This document shows positions 1 to 11,555 of a stretch of DNA of 64,000 nt, one piece after another. The notes below the pieces were generated by a model, which searched no databases, was not told the origin of the DNA, and saw only the letters and a list, made by a program, of their open reading frames with translations. Both the position numbers and the translations under genes were made by a program. The number at the start of each line of letters is the position of its first letter. Positions within the stretch are counted from its first letter, which is position 1. The DNA is from Dimorphilus gyrociliatus (Eukaryota; Annelida; Polychaeta; Dinophilidae): positions 2,239,501 to 2,303,500 of the forward strand of contig CAJFCJ010000001.1 in assembly GCA_904063045.1 (NCBI GenBank). Reading direction: 5' to 3'.

Positions 1-325
1 ATATCTTTCATTGAATGACGAAAATTATTACAATTAAATATCATTCTTTTTACGTATTAACCTTTAACATTTATAATAACCGCTTATTATCACTCCTGGT
101 GAGAGAGTAATCTCTTATTTCACGACATTATTGAGGAACTTTACTATTAAAAATGATTAAATTATTGACAAGTAATGCGGAACGAAAGGGAAATGAAGAG
201 AAGTTCATAAAATGCCTTTAACGATTTAATCGGTCAATTTAAACTTTACTGTCCAGATTTAGGTAAGAAAAAAAGAGAAGACTTTATTTGTAACTATCTT
301 CAATTGCTCTTTTCTAATACGATAT
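1..325. other. Non-coding AT-rich stretch at left edge
   Basis: I see no exon with good splice sites here. It may be the 3' flank of the membrane-protein fragment to its right. Confidence 0.4.
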
Positions 326-1083
326 TTAATTATTTCTTAAAAACTTACTAAGAAATGTTGCACTTTGGCCATAATCTCGATTTAAAACCAGTAAAAATTC
401 GTTGAAAGACACTAATATTCCCATAATTAATGAGAAAACTGCCAATGAACAAATACAAACAATACATCCTCCCCACTTTTGCCAAAGATTAGTAGATGCT
501 TGTAAAATACGTTTAAAAGACATTACGTTCAAGATTTTATTCTCTCTCGTCCTATTTTCAAGCCTGAAGGTAACTGATATAAAAAAATTTCCAGATGACT
601 TATTTATTGATTTGAAAATTCATAATTTGGAAATTATGCCAAGGAGATTTTTCCAAGTGCGGCTCAATCCACAACTTTTTTTTCAGAGTTTTATTATGGA
701 AAGGTTTTGTATAGCAATTAAACAGGAGTGTAATTAGTCTTTTTCGATAACTTAATAATGATAGTCGTAGTAATTTGGCTTTGAAGTTGTCTATTTCTTT
801 TTAGTTGATATTTTAGCATCAAAGTAGAAAATCAATAAGTGCTGTTTAATTCTCTTCTAAAGATAGCATTTAAAGTAAACTAAACTTCATCGCTTTCGAA
901 TTCTGAGCCATAGAGTATGTTCATATTTCCTATTTTGTTTAATATCCTATAGGATGTTTGTGATAGGCTGATGTCTACTTGTACTGAAAAATGTATATTA
1001 AAATGACGGTCAAGTAGTGTATTACACATAGTGCAATAATAGGACATATTAACTAATAAACGCTTCTTTTGAGCCACTGACAT
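326..1083 (-). CDS. Unrecognised probable membrane protein (gene model incomplete)
   Basis: Three open blocks on the minus strand look coding: 1083-885 (ATG start, residues beginning MSVAQKKRLL), about 755-615 (contains NCYTKPFHNKTLKKKLW), and 563-326 (reached through a good acceptor, ttaccttcag). The last block carries a hydrophobic stretch of about 25 residues after LWQKWGG, which looks like a membrane span, followed by a short tail ending FLRNN. The junction between blocks 2 and 3 is not resolved: the in-frame sequence meets a stop before the only nearby GT. I do not recognise the family. It could be a small single-pass protein, two adjacent fragments, or a degraded gene. It lies just downstream of cyclophilin on the same strand. 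Confidence 0.35.
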
Positions 1084-1244
1084 CTTACATTACACAGAAT
1101 AAATGCATATTTTAGTTCTTATCAACGAATTCCTTTAACGAAAAAAGCATTGATATTGTTAGGAACCAGAGAGCAGACTATTACTATAGAATATAGAATG
1201 AAAGTGAGGAGCGTTCATGCTTTGACCGTCCAAACGCTTTACGC

Positions 1245-2076
1245 CTATTTCAGTTGACCACTATTAGCGATGGTGACAGGGGACTTGACTGATCCAGAAG
1301 AAGAACCTTCTGCCTCAATCTTTTTAACAACGTCCATACCATCAATAACATTACCAAAAACAACGTGTTTTCCATCGAGCCAGTCGGTCTTGATGGTGCA
1401 CAAGAAGAATTGTGAACCATTAGTGTTTGGTCCAGCGTTGGCCATGGATAGAACTCCTATTAGAATGCAAAAAAAAATTAATTAGAAAGTGTCATTAGAT
1501 TAGTTTGTCAAACGAACTTCCTGAACTAATTAAAGTCCATGAAGACTCATGTGTTAACCGCCTAACCTACATTTAGATGTATCGGTTTTTTTTTAAAGAT
1601 TACACTTTCACGTTTTATTGATTTTCGTTTGGTTTAAAGTTGGAACTGACTGTTCAATCTAAAGTTAATTCAAACTTCAAACAGAACTTTGATAAAATTG
1701 TCATTAGTGAAAATATTTACAATTTGTCTGTTTTTATACAATATGCATGTAGAAATGGCGCGCAGTCATGGCGGCCATTTTGTTACTAACCGGCTCCTGT
1801 ATGTTTAAGGGCGAAATTCTCGTCTTCGAATTTGTTCCCGTAGATGCTTTTGCCACCAGTGCCGTTGTGGTTGGTGAAGTCACCACCTTGGCACATGAAG
1901 CTTGGGATGACTCTGTGGAATTTGGAGCCCTTGTAGCCAAAACCTTTCTCGCCGGTGCACAATGCGCGGAAGTTTTCAGCTGTTTTTGGAACAACGTCTG
2001 ATCTTAGTTCCATCGTGATACGACCAGCAGGTTTCCCTCCAATTTCAATATCGAAGAAGCATTGAGGAAGAGACAT
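1245..2076 (-). CDS. PPIA: Cyclophilin A-type peptidyl-prolyl cis-trans isomerase
   Basis: Catalyses cis-trans isomerisation of Xaa-Pro bonds, and is a cytosolic folding helper. Two exons, 2076-1791 and 1456-1245, joined across a phase-1 intron (donor g|gttagt, acceptor aatag), give 165 residues, the standard length for single-domain cyclophilin A. Family blocks are complete: [14 protein letters not shown] at the N-terminus, [26 protein letters not shown] with the catalytic Arg and Gln, the [14 protein letters not shown] block, and the [10 protein letters not shown] segment with the Trp that defines cyclosporin-binding forms. The start is the ATG at 2076 (MSLPQCFFD), not the upstream TTG. There is no signal peptide or C-terminal extension, so it is a cytosolic form and not a secreted or nuclear paralogue. 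Confidence 0.96.
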
Positions 2077-2082
2077 TTTCAA

Positions 2083-2650
2083 TGTATGTAGTGAGTAAAC
2101 TTGACGTTTGTCTTGTACCGGTACCGCTAGGAGTGGAAATTTTTAAGATAGGAAGTGACGTAGGTTGACCTCAATATCATTCAGTTTCGTAAAAAATATT
2201 TTTGTAAAATAAAAGCCTAAAATGAACTAAAATTAATTAAATTAAAAGTAATTTTCATTTGTAATAATTTACTAATTTGTCAAGTTGAACTGAAAAATTG
2301 ACCAATCACAAGACTCGTCACCAAGTTGATTCTTTACATGGCTCTTACAGATTGAATGCCTCTTTCCAAAATAAAAATAATTTTACTAATTATTTTTTAT
2401 AGAATACATTGTAACAAAATTTTTGAAAAAGGAAGCGATAAAGAGGATGTAGAATAAACTCTTCTAAAATGTTCATTATCAAAATATCAAAAAAATCTAT
2501 ACTCCGTACAGTCTTTATACCATAAAAATATTTTGTATGCTAAAATAAAGAATATCATATTTTACCATAAATACGAAAATGAACTCAATTTCTGAGCGAT
2601 AATTTTGCTATACATCTATCATAGAACTTTTCAAGTACCCAGTTAAAAAT
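2083..2650. other. Intergenic region between divergent cyclophilin and aldo-keto reductase genes
   Basis: About 570 bp of AT-rich DNA between two head-to-head genes. It presumably holds both promoters. I see no coding exon or structured RNA. Confidence 0.5.
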
Positions 2651-3800
2651 ATGGGTGAAAATATTAAAATTGCAGAAAATCTAAGTTCAACCATTCGCTT
2701 AAATGATGGAGTAGATATGCCCTTATTTGGCCTTGGTGTTTGGCTTCTTAAGGGAGAAACTGCAGAGACTGCTATATGTCATGCGCTAAAGAACGGTTAC
2801 AAAATGCTTGACACTGCACAGTTTTACGAGTTAGCTTTTATAACTTTTATTACATTCATATGCAACAACCATCATACGATGGTATTATTAGTAATAATAT
2901 TAATTGTAGTAATTGATATCAAATTTTTGTATCTTCATTAAAGAAACGAAACACAAGTTGGTCGAGGTTTAAAGCTTTCTGGAATTGACAGAAAGGACAT
3001 TTTTTTCGTTACTAAAGTGTGGTATACAAGTCATGGTCGTGAAGGTTCCATAGAAACATTTAATGCCAGCCTTAAAAAGTTAAAAGCAATAACTTAAAAT
3101 CAAATTATACAGAGCTGATCATTTTATTGATTATTTAGATTAGGTACTGACTACATTGATTTGTACCTCATACACTCTCCTTATGGCGGTAAAGTATTGG
3201 AGACTTACGATACACTTTTGGAATTTAAATCACAGGGAAAAATAAGGTTCATTGCAACTATTTAAAACAAAGTGTTCTTAAAGCTTAAAATATATTTTTC
3301 TTTATCAAGATCTGTTGGAGTATCAAACTTTGGAATTCAACATTTAGAAGCATTGGAAAAAGCTGGGAGACCACTTCCGTCTGTTAATCAAATAGAATTG
3401 CATCCTTTCCAAAGAAAAGAGAAAATAGTAAAATATTGTAAGGAAAAAGGGATTACTGTAATGGGATATAGTCCATTAAGTAAAGGAAAATCATTAGATA
3501 AGCCCATGCTAAGTGAAATGTCTGCAAAGTACGGCAAAAACGTTGGTCAACTAATGATAAGATATAGTGTTCAAATGGGTTATATTACTATTCCGAAATC
3601 ACAAAACTTTGACAGAATTATCTCAAATACCGATGTTTTCGATTGGAGAATAAGTGATGAAGATATGAAAGTTCTTGTAAGTTTTATATTAAATTAATAA
3701 TATGGCAATATAAATATAAAATGAAACGGTTATTTAATAGAATAATTCGGAAGAAGAGAGCTGTACGTGGGACCCGACGGTGGAACCATGGATAAGCTAA
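2651..3800 (+). CDS. Aldo-keto reductase (AKR superfamily)
   Basis: NADPH-dependent reduction of carbonyl substrates, probably in the cytosol. Five exons: 2651-2829, 2944-3078, 3139-3246, 3310-3676 and 3741-3800, summing to 282 residues in frame. The catalytic tetrad is visible: Asp and Tyr in MLDTAQFYE, Lys in FFVTKVW, His in YLIHSPYGG. The cofactor-binding signatures VGVSNFG, NQIELHPF, GYSPLSKGK and IPKSQNFDRI follow in the usual order. The short last exon supplies the family tail (SCTWDPTVEPW). Overall it looks closest to the prostaglandin F synthase/2,5-diketogluconate reductase-like animal AKRs, but the substrate cannot be read from sequence. Introns are 60-115 bp. A stop-containing read-through exists in every intron, so the exon joins are well constrained. 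Confidence 0.93.
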
Positions 3801-3952
3801 ATTGGCAAACTTGAAAGAAACGAGATAATACTTTATTTATCAGTTGATAAATGTCTAAAACAACGTGTAATCAAATCATTTTAGCTATACAAATAAAAGC
3901 AAAAGTATTAAAAGTTATTAAGGACATTAGTCGTTGTTTTCCTTAACCTTTT

Positions 3953-5371
3953 CTATTGCATTTGAAAACCTATGTTATCAGCACCTACTTCTGTCGGAGT
4001 TTTCATACCACTATGCCTTCGAATAATCCCAAAAGAACTTCTTCTAACAGTCATTTGTTCATTTACTTGTAGTTGACAACCATCCAGATACCTACTCACA
4101 GTATTAATGTCATGTTCAACTATATCAGAGCCAAGATCTTCTTCTTCTGGACTTAGTCTTAAACCTATGGTCCGATTTATAAGGTATAATAGAATAAAGC
4201 TTATAGAACCACTCCAACCTACAATGCAGACAATTGCCAGAACCTGTACACCTAATAGATAGAAACCTCCACCATGTGTTAAACCTGAACGACCGTCAGT
4301 AATTCTTTCAATTTTATCATCATCGCCAAAGATACCCACTGCTATCATTCCCCAGATTCCACCAATTCCATGGACAGCAAATGCTCCTACCGGGTCATCT
4401 ATCTTTAAGCGATCGAGTAATGGGCAAAAACTCACAACAAATAAGGCGCCAATTGCTCCGATCACTATAGACTCCCACGGTCTAACGATGGCACATGATG
4501 CTGTTATCGAAACTAATGAGCCAAGAATTGAGTTTACTAAATCTTCTATCATAAATTTCTTTTTATTAACAATAAAAGAATAAATTAGACCAGCCACCCC
4601 ACCACCAACAGAGGCGTTTATGGTTGTGACAGCCGATTTAGCCGCAAGTATCCACTTTCCTCCCGATATGCCAAAGGTACTTCCACAATTGAATCCTAAC
4701 CAACCCCACCACAGCATAAACATACCCACCAGTGCATTTGTTGGATTTCCAAGTTGTTTTTTGTTTTGCGAATCGTATCTTCCTCTTCTGGGACCAAGTA
4801 ACATTGCAGCAACAATAGCCGAAACAGCTCCAAGCAAATGCACACCTCCTGAACCTGCGATATCAACTACTCCCAAAGTTTTCAAAAACCCGTTACTAGC
4901 CCAAATCCAATGAGCGGGTATACAATAAACAACTGTATTTAAGAAAGAAAAGATAACATACGCTGTCAATTTCGTTCTCTCTGCCATGGCTCCTGAAACG
5001 ATAGTTGTTGCTGTAGTAGCAAACGACAATTGAAAAATAAATGTTGAGTAAATTTGTCCGATATCGCTTGACTCATCTCCATCTACTAAGAATTGACCAA
5101 CGCCAACAAATGCATTAGAATATTCCCCATCTCCAAAACTTAAACCGTAACCATAAGCCCAGTAAGTAATACCACCAAAAACTACATCTACTGCATTTTT
5201 TACCATAATGTTCACTTCATTTTTGGCTGACACGCATCCTGCCTCCAATAAGCCAAATCCTGATTGCATTGTAAAAATAATAAAGGATGATGTAAGAATC
5301 CACGTAGCGTCATCCCAAGACATGGCTTGTGCTTTCGTTGTTACGACTGGAATGAGAGTTGTGTTGTTCAT
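3953..5371 (-). CDS. Ammonium transporter (Amt/MEP/Rh superfamily, Amt type)
   Basis: Polytopic plasma-membrane protein conducting ammonium/ammonia. A single coding exon gives 472 residues with about 11 membrane spans. Conserved features are visible: SGFGLLEAG in the first helix, the phenylalanine-gate region FQLSFATTATTIVSGAMAER, the first pore His in GSGGVHLLGA, WWGWLGFNCGS, and the second pore His in FAVHGIGGIWG. The cytoplasmic tail after IGLRLSPEEEDLGSDIVEHD is about 60 residues and carries the family EEE-D segment. The 5' side shows an acceptor (tttttcag, about 14 bases before the ATG), so there is probably a 5'UTR exon further right. Amt proteins of this type occur in invertebrates and plants but not vertebrates. 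A role in ammonia excretion or uptake is family inference. Confidence 0.95.
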   Translation of the reverse strand: MNNTTLIPVVTTKAQAMSWDDATWILTSSFIIFTMQSGFGLLEAGCVSAKNEVNIMVKNAVDVVFGGITYWAYGYGLSFGDGEYSNAFVGVGQFLVDGDESSDIGQIYSTFIFQLSFATTATTIVSGAMAERTKLTAYVIFSFLNTVVYCIPAHWIWASNGFLKTLGVVDIAGSGGVHLLGAVSAIVAAMLLGPRRGRYDSQNKKQLGNPTNALVGMFMLWWGWLGFNCGSTFGISGGKWILAAKSAVTTINASVGGGVAGLIYSFIVNKKKFMIEDLVNSILGSLVSITASCAIVRPWESIVIGAIGALFVVSFCPLLDRLKIDDPVGAFAVHGIGGIWGMIAVGIFGDDDKIERITDGRSGLTHGGGFYLLGVQVLAIVCIVGWSGSISFILLYLINRTIGLRLSPEEEDLGSDIVEHDINTVSRYLDGCQLQVNEQMTVRRSSFGIIRRHSGMKTPTEVGADNIGFQMQ

Positions 5372-5384
5372 GTTAGCACAATCT

Positions 5385-6256
5385 GAAAAATGCAGGGTAA
5401 TGACAGTTTACTCCTCTTAGATTAATTTTCCTTTTGTTCCAGATTGGGGACCACTTTGAAGCATATAAACAAAGAAACATGATACGTTGTCATGAGGTAA
5501 TGAGTTTTTTTCCAATTGAAAGAACAAACTAGCAAATTAACAGGTATAGCATGTATTGAAGTACAAAATTTCTTGTCCAGTGAAATTACCTCACACACTT
5601 GAGATCTTTTATTAATGAAAAAGAATTATCAAAGATAGTAATTATAGAAATAATTAACAGTTTATGAAAGCACCTAAGATGGAGATTAAGTTTATTGAAC
5701 CTCTATTGTAATTTTCATTAATGTATCCTCAAAGTAAATCTTCTTTTCAGTTAAATTACAAACATCGACATTTCTATTAAGGCCATTCATATGGCAATTA
5801 TTTTTAAAGATAGATATTTTTAAGTAATGCTGCAGAAAAGACAATGCTTCTACCCATTAGGAAAACTCTTTAATTTAATATAAAATTTATTGATTTTTTT
5901 TTTCAAATCATAGTATCATTAGGAAAAAATAGGTCTAAAGCGTTATGTACAAGGGGCAAAAGGACATAGTAAACAATTATGCGTAACATTTACATATAAT
6001 ATTTAATAAAGCATATATCCAGTAAAATATAAACGTATTCCTTAAAAAAAGAAAAAAGCAGCGATATTCTTTTCTCTTCATAAATTATAAAACGTTTAAC
6101 TAAAAAATGGATAATTAAGATTGTTTTTTTTAAAAAAAAATGGAATGAATAACAAAAAGTGAAAGTAATAGGGAAAGAGATGTTTCAATGAACAAAACGT
6201 AAAAATAAAAAAAAATCTAAATGAAGTTCAAGGACTTTTCGTTTTAAAAAAAATGC
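5385..6256. other. Non-coding: Amt 5' region and neurexin-IV 3' flank
   Basis: About 870 bp of very AT-rich DNA with several poly-A/poly-T runs. The right half is probably the 3'UTR and flank of the neurexin-IV gene; the left half is upstream of the Amt gene. I see no exon. Confidence 0.45.
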
Positions 6257-9200
6257 CTAACACAAAAATTCTTCTTTCTGTGATACATCGGGTTGTCCAG
6301 TTTGTGTTTGTACAAGGGCGTAATTTGCATCATCAAAATTTTCAGCACCCTTAGCTTCATTTGTCAAGTATTCTCCCTTATTCTTGGAGAAGTAACGGCA
6401 CGTGAGGAAGATGATAATAATGATTAGTAATAATACTCCTCCCAAAATGCCTGTACAAATAACAAGAGCCATTTTAATAATCTAAATTTGAAGTGAAAAA
6501 CATTTTTAAGACTATTATTTTCTTTCAAAAGACAACACTTTGCGATAGAAATACTGGGAAAGAGGCTAGGAAAATGAGAAAGAGATAAAGTGACAATTGA
6601 ATTCAAAGCGTATATAGAACTCTTTTCCATTTTAGTAATTCATCCATACCAGATTATTCCTAACGAGCATCACCGTTTAGCAATAATAATGACTGAGAAC
6701 GAAAAAAGACAACATATAAAGCAGTTAGTTTAAGCAACATACCAGCTAAAACAGCTTTTTCGCTATCGCTTAGTTCGGTATGTAATAAATCAAGTTTGCT
6801 AGTAGGAGTAGGTGTAAAACTTGACATTGTTACTCGGCTATGCCTGATCTCTTTCGGATCGGGAGGATGTGTTACCTCCTCAATCCCACAAGCATCCTCT
6901 TTTATACTACCTAATCAACAAACGATTAGAAATAAGCGTTAGAAAGCAACATGTTAATCAAGTTAATCATAAATCAAAGCACATTTCAACTAATTAACAA
7001 TGCAAAAAAGTTAGTAGCGGCAGCAGTTTCGAGAAGCAAAATTATCTATCGGCAGCCTAATTCTGGATTTCTAAACTTTTTAATACCTCCTAAAATCGCT
7101 TTTTCACTGTCGGACAATTCAGCCGGCTCGACATTTATATAAAACGATGTTGTTGTATTATAATTAATTGTTGGAGTAGGCCTAAATTCTGGATCGTCTG
7201 GTTTATGGGTAACTTCTTCAAAACCGCACATATCTTCTCTAACTTGGCCTTAAATTTTTCATTAACAAAATGATAAGTTGAATAAAAATAGATATAATGT
7301 AAAGCTATGCAAACTTTTATCGTTTTATCGATAATAGAAAAATTTAATAATATGCAAATAGAAAGGCTGTTACCTTCTGGAAAAACAACGACATTGTTTG
7401 GTGCTGGGTCTTGGAAGAGGTCTTTAAAAGGGAAAACATTGTCAAATCTTGCTCTGAACAGACAACCTTGCAAGCCGTCTGTTGACTTCATGTCGCTTGT
7501 TCTACCAAACCAAATATATTTAGGATTATGCAATCTTGTATCAGCATCAGGAGTAAGATCTGTCCATTCATGGGTTTTTGCTTGGTAATCATCTACCTTT
7601 ATGATTAATTTACGTCCTTTATTTGTTCTTCTGACGTTAACGACGTGTTGCTGGCCATTGGCTAAATCAACATCGGGTATATCCAAATTCACGTTTTCTC
7701 TTGGACCAAAGCCAACTTCGATACCAACTTGAATACCTCCGTTGTTGTTCATTTCAACACTGATATATTCTGGTTTGTCTTTATTACCATTTGTAATCTA
7801 TGGAATAACGTATCATCGTTTGAAACTTATTATATTTTTATTTTGTTAATATATAAATACCTGCATGAGAATTCCTTTCTTATCTTGGGTAGAAAATCCA
7901 ATAATAATTTGTTCTTCATCAGTCGCAATATTACCAGCTTCCGTATCAAATTGATATCGAACCCACCAACTGTTACGTAAATTGACACCCACTTCTCTTC
8001 CGCACGCCCATCCTCGATATGGGGTATAGGCACAATCGCATGTATAGTGGGAATAGAATTCCTTGCAAACGCCCTCATTCAAGCAGGGACTTGAAGCGCA
8101 TTTTGGATGGCAGCCAGCTGCTACACCATATGTAAATTCTCCTCTTTCAACGGCTCCTCTCATGTCCATTACTTTTCCATTTACCATTAAAGCCCTAATA
8201 CAGCCAACAAAACCATCTCTGTAATCTACCGAAGCTCCAACAACGAGCTTAGAATCCAACTCTAAAGTTTTAAAGCCCTGATCTGTCGGCTCATCTAGAG
8301 TTTTTAATGATTGTTGATCAATTCTAAGAACTGCTTGTTTACGGTTTCTTTCAACGTGAACTGTATGCCATTGGTTATCATTAAGTGGATAGGCTGTAGT
8401 CTTTTCCAAGGTTTGAATTCCATTTCCAACATCGAATCTAAAGTAATACATTTAAATTATTTAACAAGATAATCTTTTTCTTATAACTTACCGGAAATGA
8501 ATCGAGTTTCCGAAGAACAATTTGATTTCTATGAAGTGATGAGGTCCGGTGTTGTGAATGAGAATACCGTCAAAAGCTGTTGTCTTAAACTGGAAGCGAA
8601 TATCGCCGGATGTAGCAGCATCAAAAGTATCAAATTCAACGGTTGCGTCGGCTTTCCTAAATGTGACAGTGTTATCGAAAATATTATCTCCATAACATCG
8701 GAGTTCGCCAACTTGATATTTTCCCCATGTTCCATCGTTTACCATTCCAGTACCTCCAAATCTTACTTCCATAACGGGCAAATGCTCTTTTTGAGTTAGG
8801 AAACCTTCATCCGTTTCTACAGTACTATCATCAGCATCACAATTGCATTTTGGATTGTTGTTTCTGCAATTATTATCAATACCACACTTACATTTACCAC
8901 TTCCAGGCGAAGCTCCTCCCCAGTAGTTCATATTCAAGTTTGTCCTTCCAATCCACCAACCAAAGGTTGGAATATTTGGATCTGTTGAACCAGAGTTGGT
9001 CAATAGCTTCGCTCTCTTACACCTCCACTTAATATTCTGTTCGCATCTGTCAGCTCTAGCGACTAATTCATCAAATACTTCACGAGCAACTGGAAACTTA
9101 GTTGGATCATTACGATCAGAGTATCTTATTCTTTGAACAAATGATCCTGGTGAATCAAAGCCATCAACCAAGTGCTCGCCCATGTTATCGTGATATATTA

Positions 9201-11555
9201 TAGTCATGGCAAGATTTCGACTATGTTCAAAAACACATGTTACTGAAATTGGTGAGAGAGGACCAGAACCATCAATATCAATTTTAGTATCTAAATCAGG
9301 AATAGTAGGATTTAAAAGACGAACTTCTTCACAGCTTACTAAATATTTTGATCTATGGCATACAGAACCCTCATAGCCAGTTGCAGAACAGTCACAATCA
9401 AACATATTGTAGTCTTGGGTACAAATACCGTTATGCTCACATGGGTTGGGATCACATCTATCTTGAAGACTGCAAGAACCATTAATTGCTTCGAAAATCC
9501 TCTCTTCAGGTATATTAGTAACAATAGCTCCCTGAATTCTTAAAAACCTCATACAACCTAGAAAACCAGTATAATCCAAGTTCAAGTTGCTATCTTCAGC
9601 TCCACCTCCAATATAATATGTATCGTCAGTGGTGAAAGATAGTTGTCTTTCAGAAGAATCAGATCTTCCATCAATAGTGATATTGACTTTACCAAGTTCT
9701 GAACTGGATGGAGCTGATAGAATATCAACTATGACATCGTGCCAAAGACCGTCAGTAAAATAACGATGACTAGTTAAAGGATCTAAGTTTGCGATTACGC
9801 TTGATATTTCCGGATTGCTATCAGATTTAACTCTATACTCAAGATATCCCTCACTATCAATCCTCATAACAACATAGCCACCAGAATCTAATTTAGTAGC
9901 AAATAGCAGTCCATTCTTATTATAGGACCTGAAAGAGAAACCAACTTGCATTCTCAACTTGTTATCAGAGGCTCCAGCTGATAATTTTAAATGAGATTCT
10001 ACAGTTGGAAAAGTAAACGGTACTATACTTTCAACCAGACACGTTCCTAAGCTAATGTCTCCAATGGCTTGAAATCGTTTTTGGCCCATTCTCATATCCT
10101 TTATCATATTCATATAATTAAACCAAACATTTTCCATACAACCAGTAAAGTTTTTCTTGCTGTACAATACTTTTCCAGGTTGAAGAAAGGAATCAATACC
10201 TCCCAAATTAATCGATCTATCCAAGTCAAGTTGTAAAAATTCTCCATTTGTTATATTCTGTATTGTCAATCTGTCAACGGTGAAGTTAACTTCTCTGTTC
10301 ATACGGCTAATTTCAACATCATGCCATTGATTATCATCCAAGAGTGATCCGGCTCTCATGCTTGTTACGCCACTTTGAGTAGCTGTAGATCCCAAATCGA
10401 TATGAAAGTGTAATCGTCCCCTTACGAGCTCTAAAATTACGTAATCGCCTTGATTACCATCAGCGTAAAATATAAGACCATCGGAATGTAAAGTTCTGAA
10501 ACGAAGTTTCAGTCGATCGCTTTTCGTTTGAACATATTGTGTTTGACCAGAAATGTCGTAAGTTATTCTTGTTTTACCATCAAAACTTCCTGCTTCACCA
10601 TCAAATCTACATCCATATACTTCAACTCTCATTGATAAAAATTGATTCCATCTAAGTACAAACCAAAGAGTTGACAAAAATCAATTTATGTATTTTATCT
10701 CAATTACCTTTGCGGATTGAAACGAATATATCTGGCTACGAGAGGATAACTTAACTTGTTATATTTAACTGTATCGTCATCCAAATTTCCATCAAAAGAG
10801 AAAGGTGTGCCGTACTTGTTAGTATAATCACTCCACGTTTTATTATCGCTTGAATATTGCAGGTGGTACTCTGTTACGAATTCTCCAGAACCTCGACGGC
10901 CTTGGGTCGCAACCCTTGTCACAACATGTCGATATCCCAAATCTATTCCGAGATGCTGCAGTTTGTTCGGTTCTCCAGCAGTCCAAGCACCGCCCCCTAA
11001 ATTTTAACAATATGTTTGTATACTCAATAAATAAATATAAAGAATTCATGTTTTATTGGCAAATCAAAACAGTTTAATTGTTTTGAATTAGTCAGCTTTG
11101 CCCAAATATCTGATAGGCTATGCAAAAAAACACATTATAGGTACATATATCTAGAAGATGCCTAATTTGGTGGTAAAGTACCTATAAGGACCTTATTTAG
11201 GATTAGAGTTCGCTAATAACACCTGCACATAAAATTTCAAGGTAACACTTAAATATTTAGCGATTGGTTCACCTTTATATCCATTTAGGCGACCGTACCG
11301 AGCATCTCTGGCAATATTTGTGGAAGATGTTGACCACATATTTCTATCTGGGATATATTCCTTTTCGATTCCGACGGCTACAGCATACCTACATGGCTCA
11401 GTCATATCAATGTCTGGAAAAAAATATTTATCATCAATGGTGAATATGTGCAAATTGCAGTTCAAATGAATTATATTCAAAGACTTACCAGATTTGACAA
11501 CAATAATAGCTAAACTTAAGATTATTACTTTAAAACACATTTTTAAACGCTTCAT
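6257..11555 (-). CDS. Neurexin-IV / contactin-associated protein (CASPR family)
   Basis: Single-pass cell-adhesion protein of septate/paranodal junctions and neuron-glia contacts. Main exons: 11555-11489, 11413-11273, 10996-10708, 10651-8492, 8437-7861, 7797-7374, alternative stalk exons 7248-7087 and 6910-6743, and the membrane/tail exon 6481-6257. Order seen: signal peptide, F5/8-type C domain (ending VYGC), two laminin-G domains, EGF ([12 protein letters not shown]), a fibrinogen-like region ([16 protein letters not shown]), laminin-G, EGF ([12 protein letters not shown]), laminin-G, stalk, membrane span. This is the CNTNAP/Nrx-IV order. The cytoplasmic start [17 protein letters not shown] matches the family's band-4.1 binding site. 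The total is about 1,350 residues. The join into the membrane exon is out of frame by canonical splicing unless a small extra exon is used (see 6555-6565). Confidence 0.93.
6555..6565 (-). other. Candidate 11-nt microexon of neurexin-IV
   Basis: Both stalk exons end one base into a codon, but the membrane exon (acceptor aaatttag before 6481) opens in phase 0. Between them lies CCTCTTTCCCA, preceded by a strong pyrimidine tract and acceptor (ctcattttcctag) and followed by gtattt. Inclusion restores the frame and adds Ala/Ser/Phe/Pro. This is inferred from frame logic only. Confidence 0.35.
6743..6910 (-). other. Neurexin-IV juxtamembrane stalk exon, copy B
   Basis: A 168-bp exon encoding [19 protein letters not shown]... 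to [13 protein letters not shown], flanked by acceptor gattag and donor g|gtatgt. It has the same entry and exit phase as copy A. The two copies differ mainly in the threonine/serine-rich middle, which in copy B reads [14 protein letters not shown]. Confidence 0.8.
7087..7248 (-). other. Neurexin-IV juxtamembrane stalk exon, copy A
   Basis: A 162-bp exon encoding [20 protein letters not shown]... to [13 protein letters not shown]. It enters with two bases of a split codon and leaves with one, so it is symmetric and a multiple of three. It is homologous to the next exon at 6743-6910 (shared REDxCG/KEDxCG, EEVTHxPD, PTPT and [10 protein letters not shown]). It can therefore be used alternatively or together with that copy without changing the frame. 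Confidence 0.8.

Noticed and set aside
402-737. 111-codon open frame on the plus strand
   Set aside because: It lies opposite the minus-strand block with a membrane span and acceptor; its composition fits an antisense shadow.
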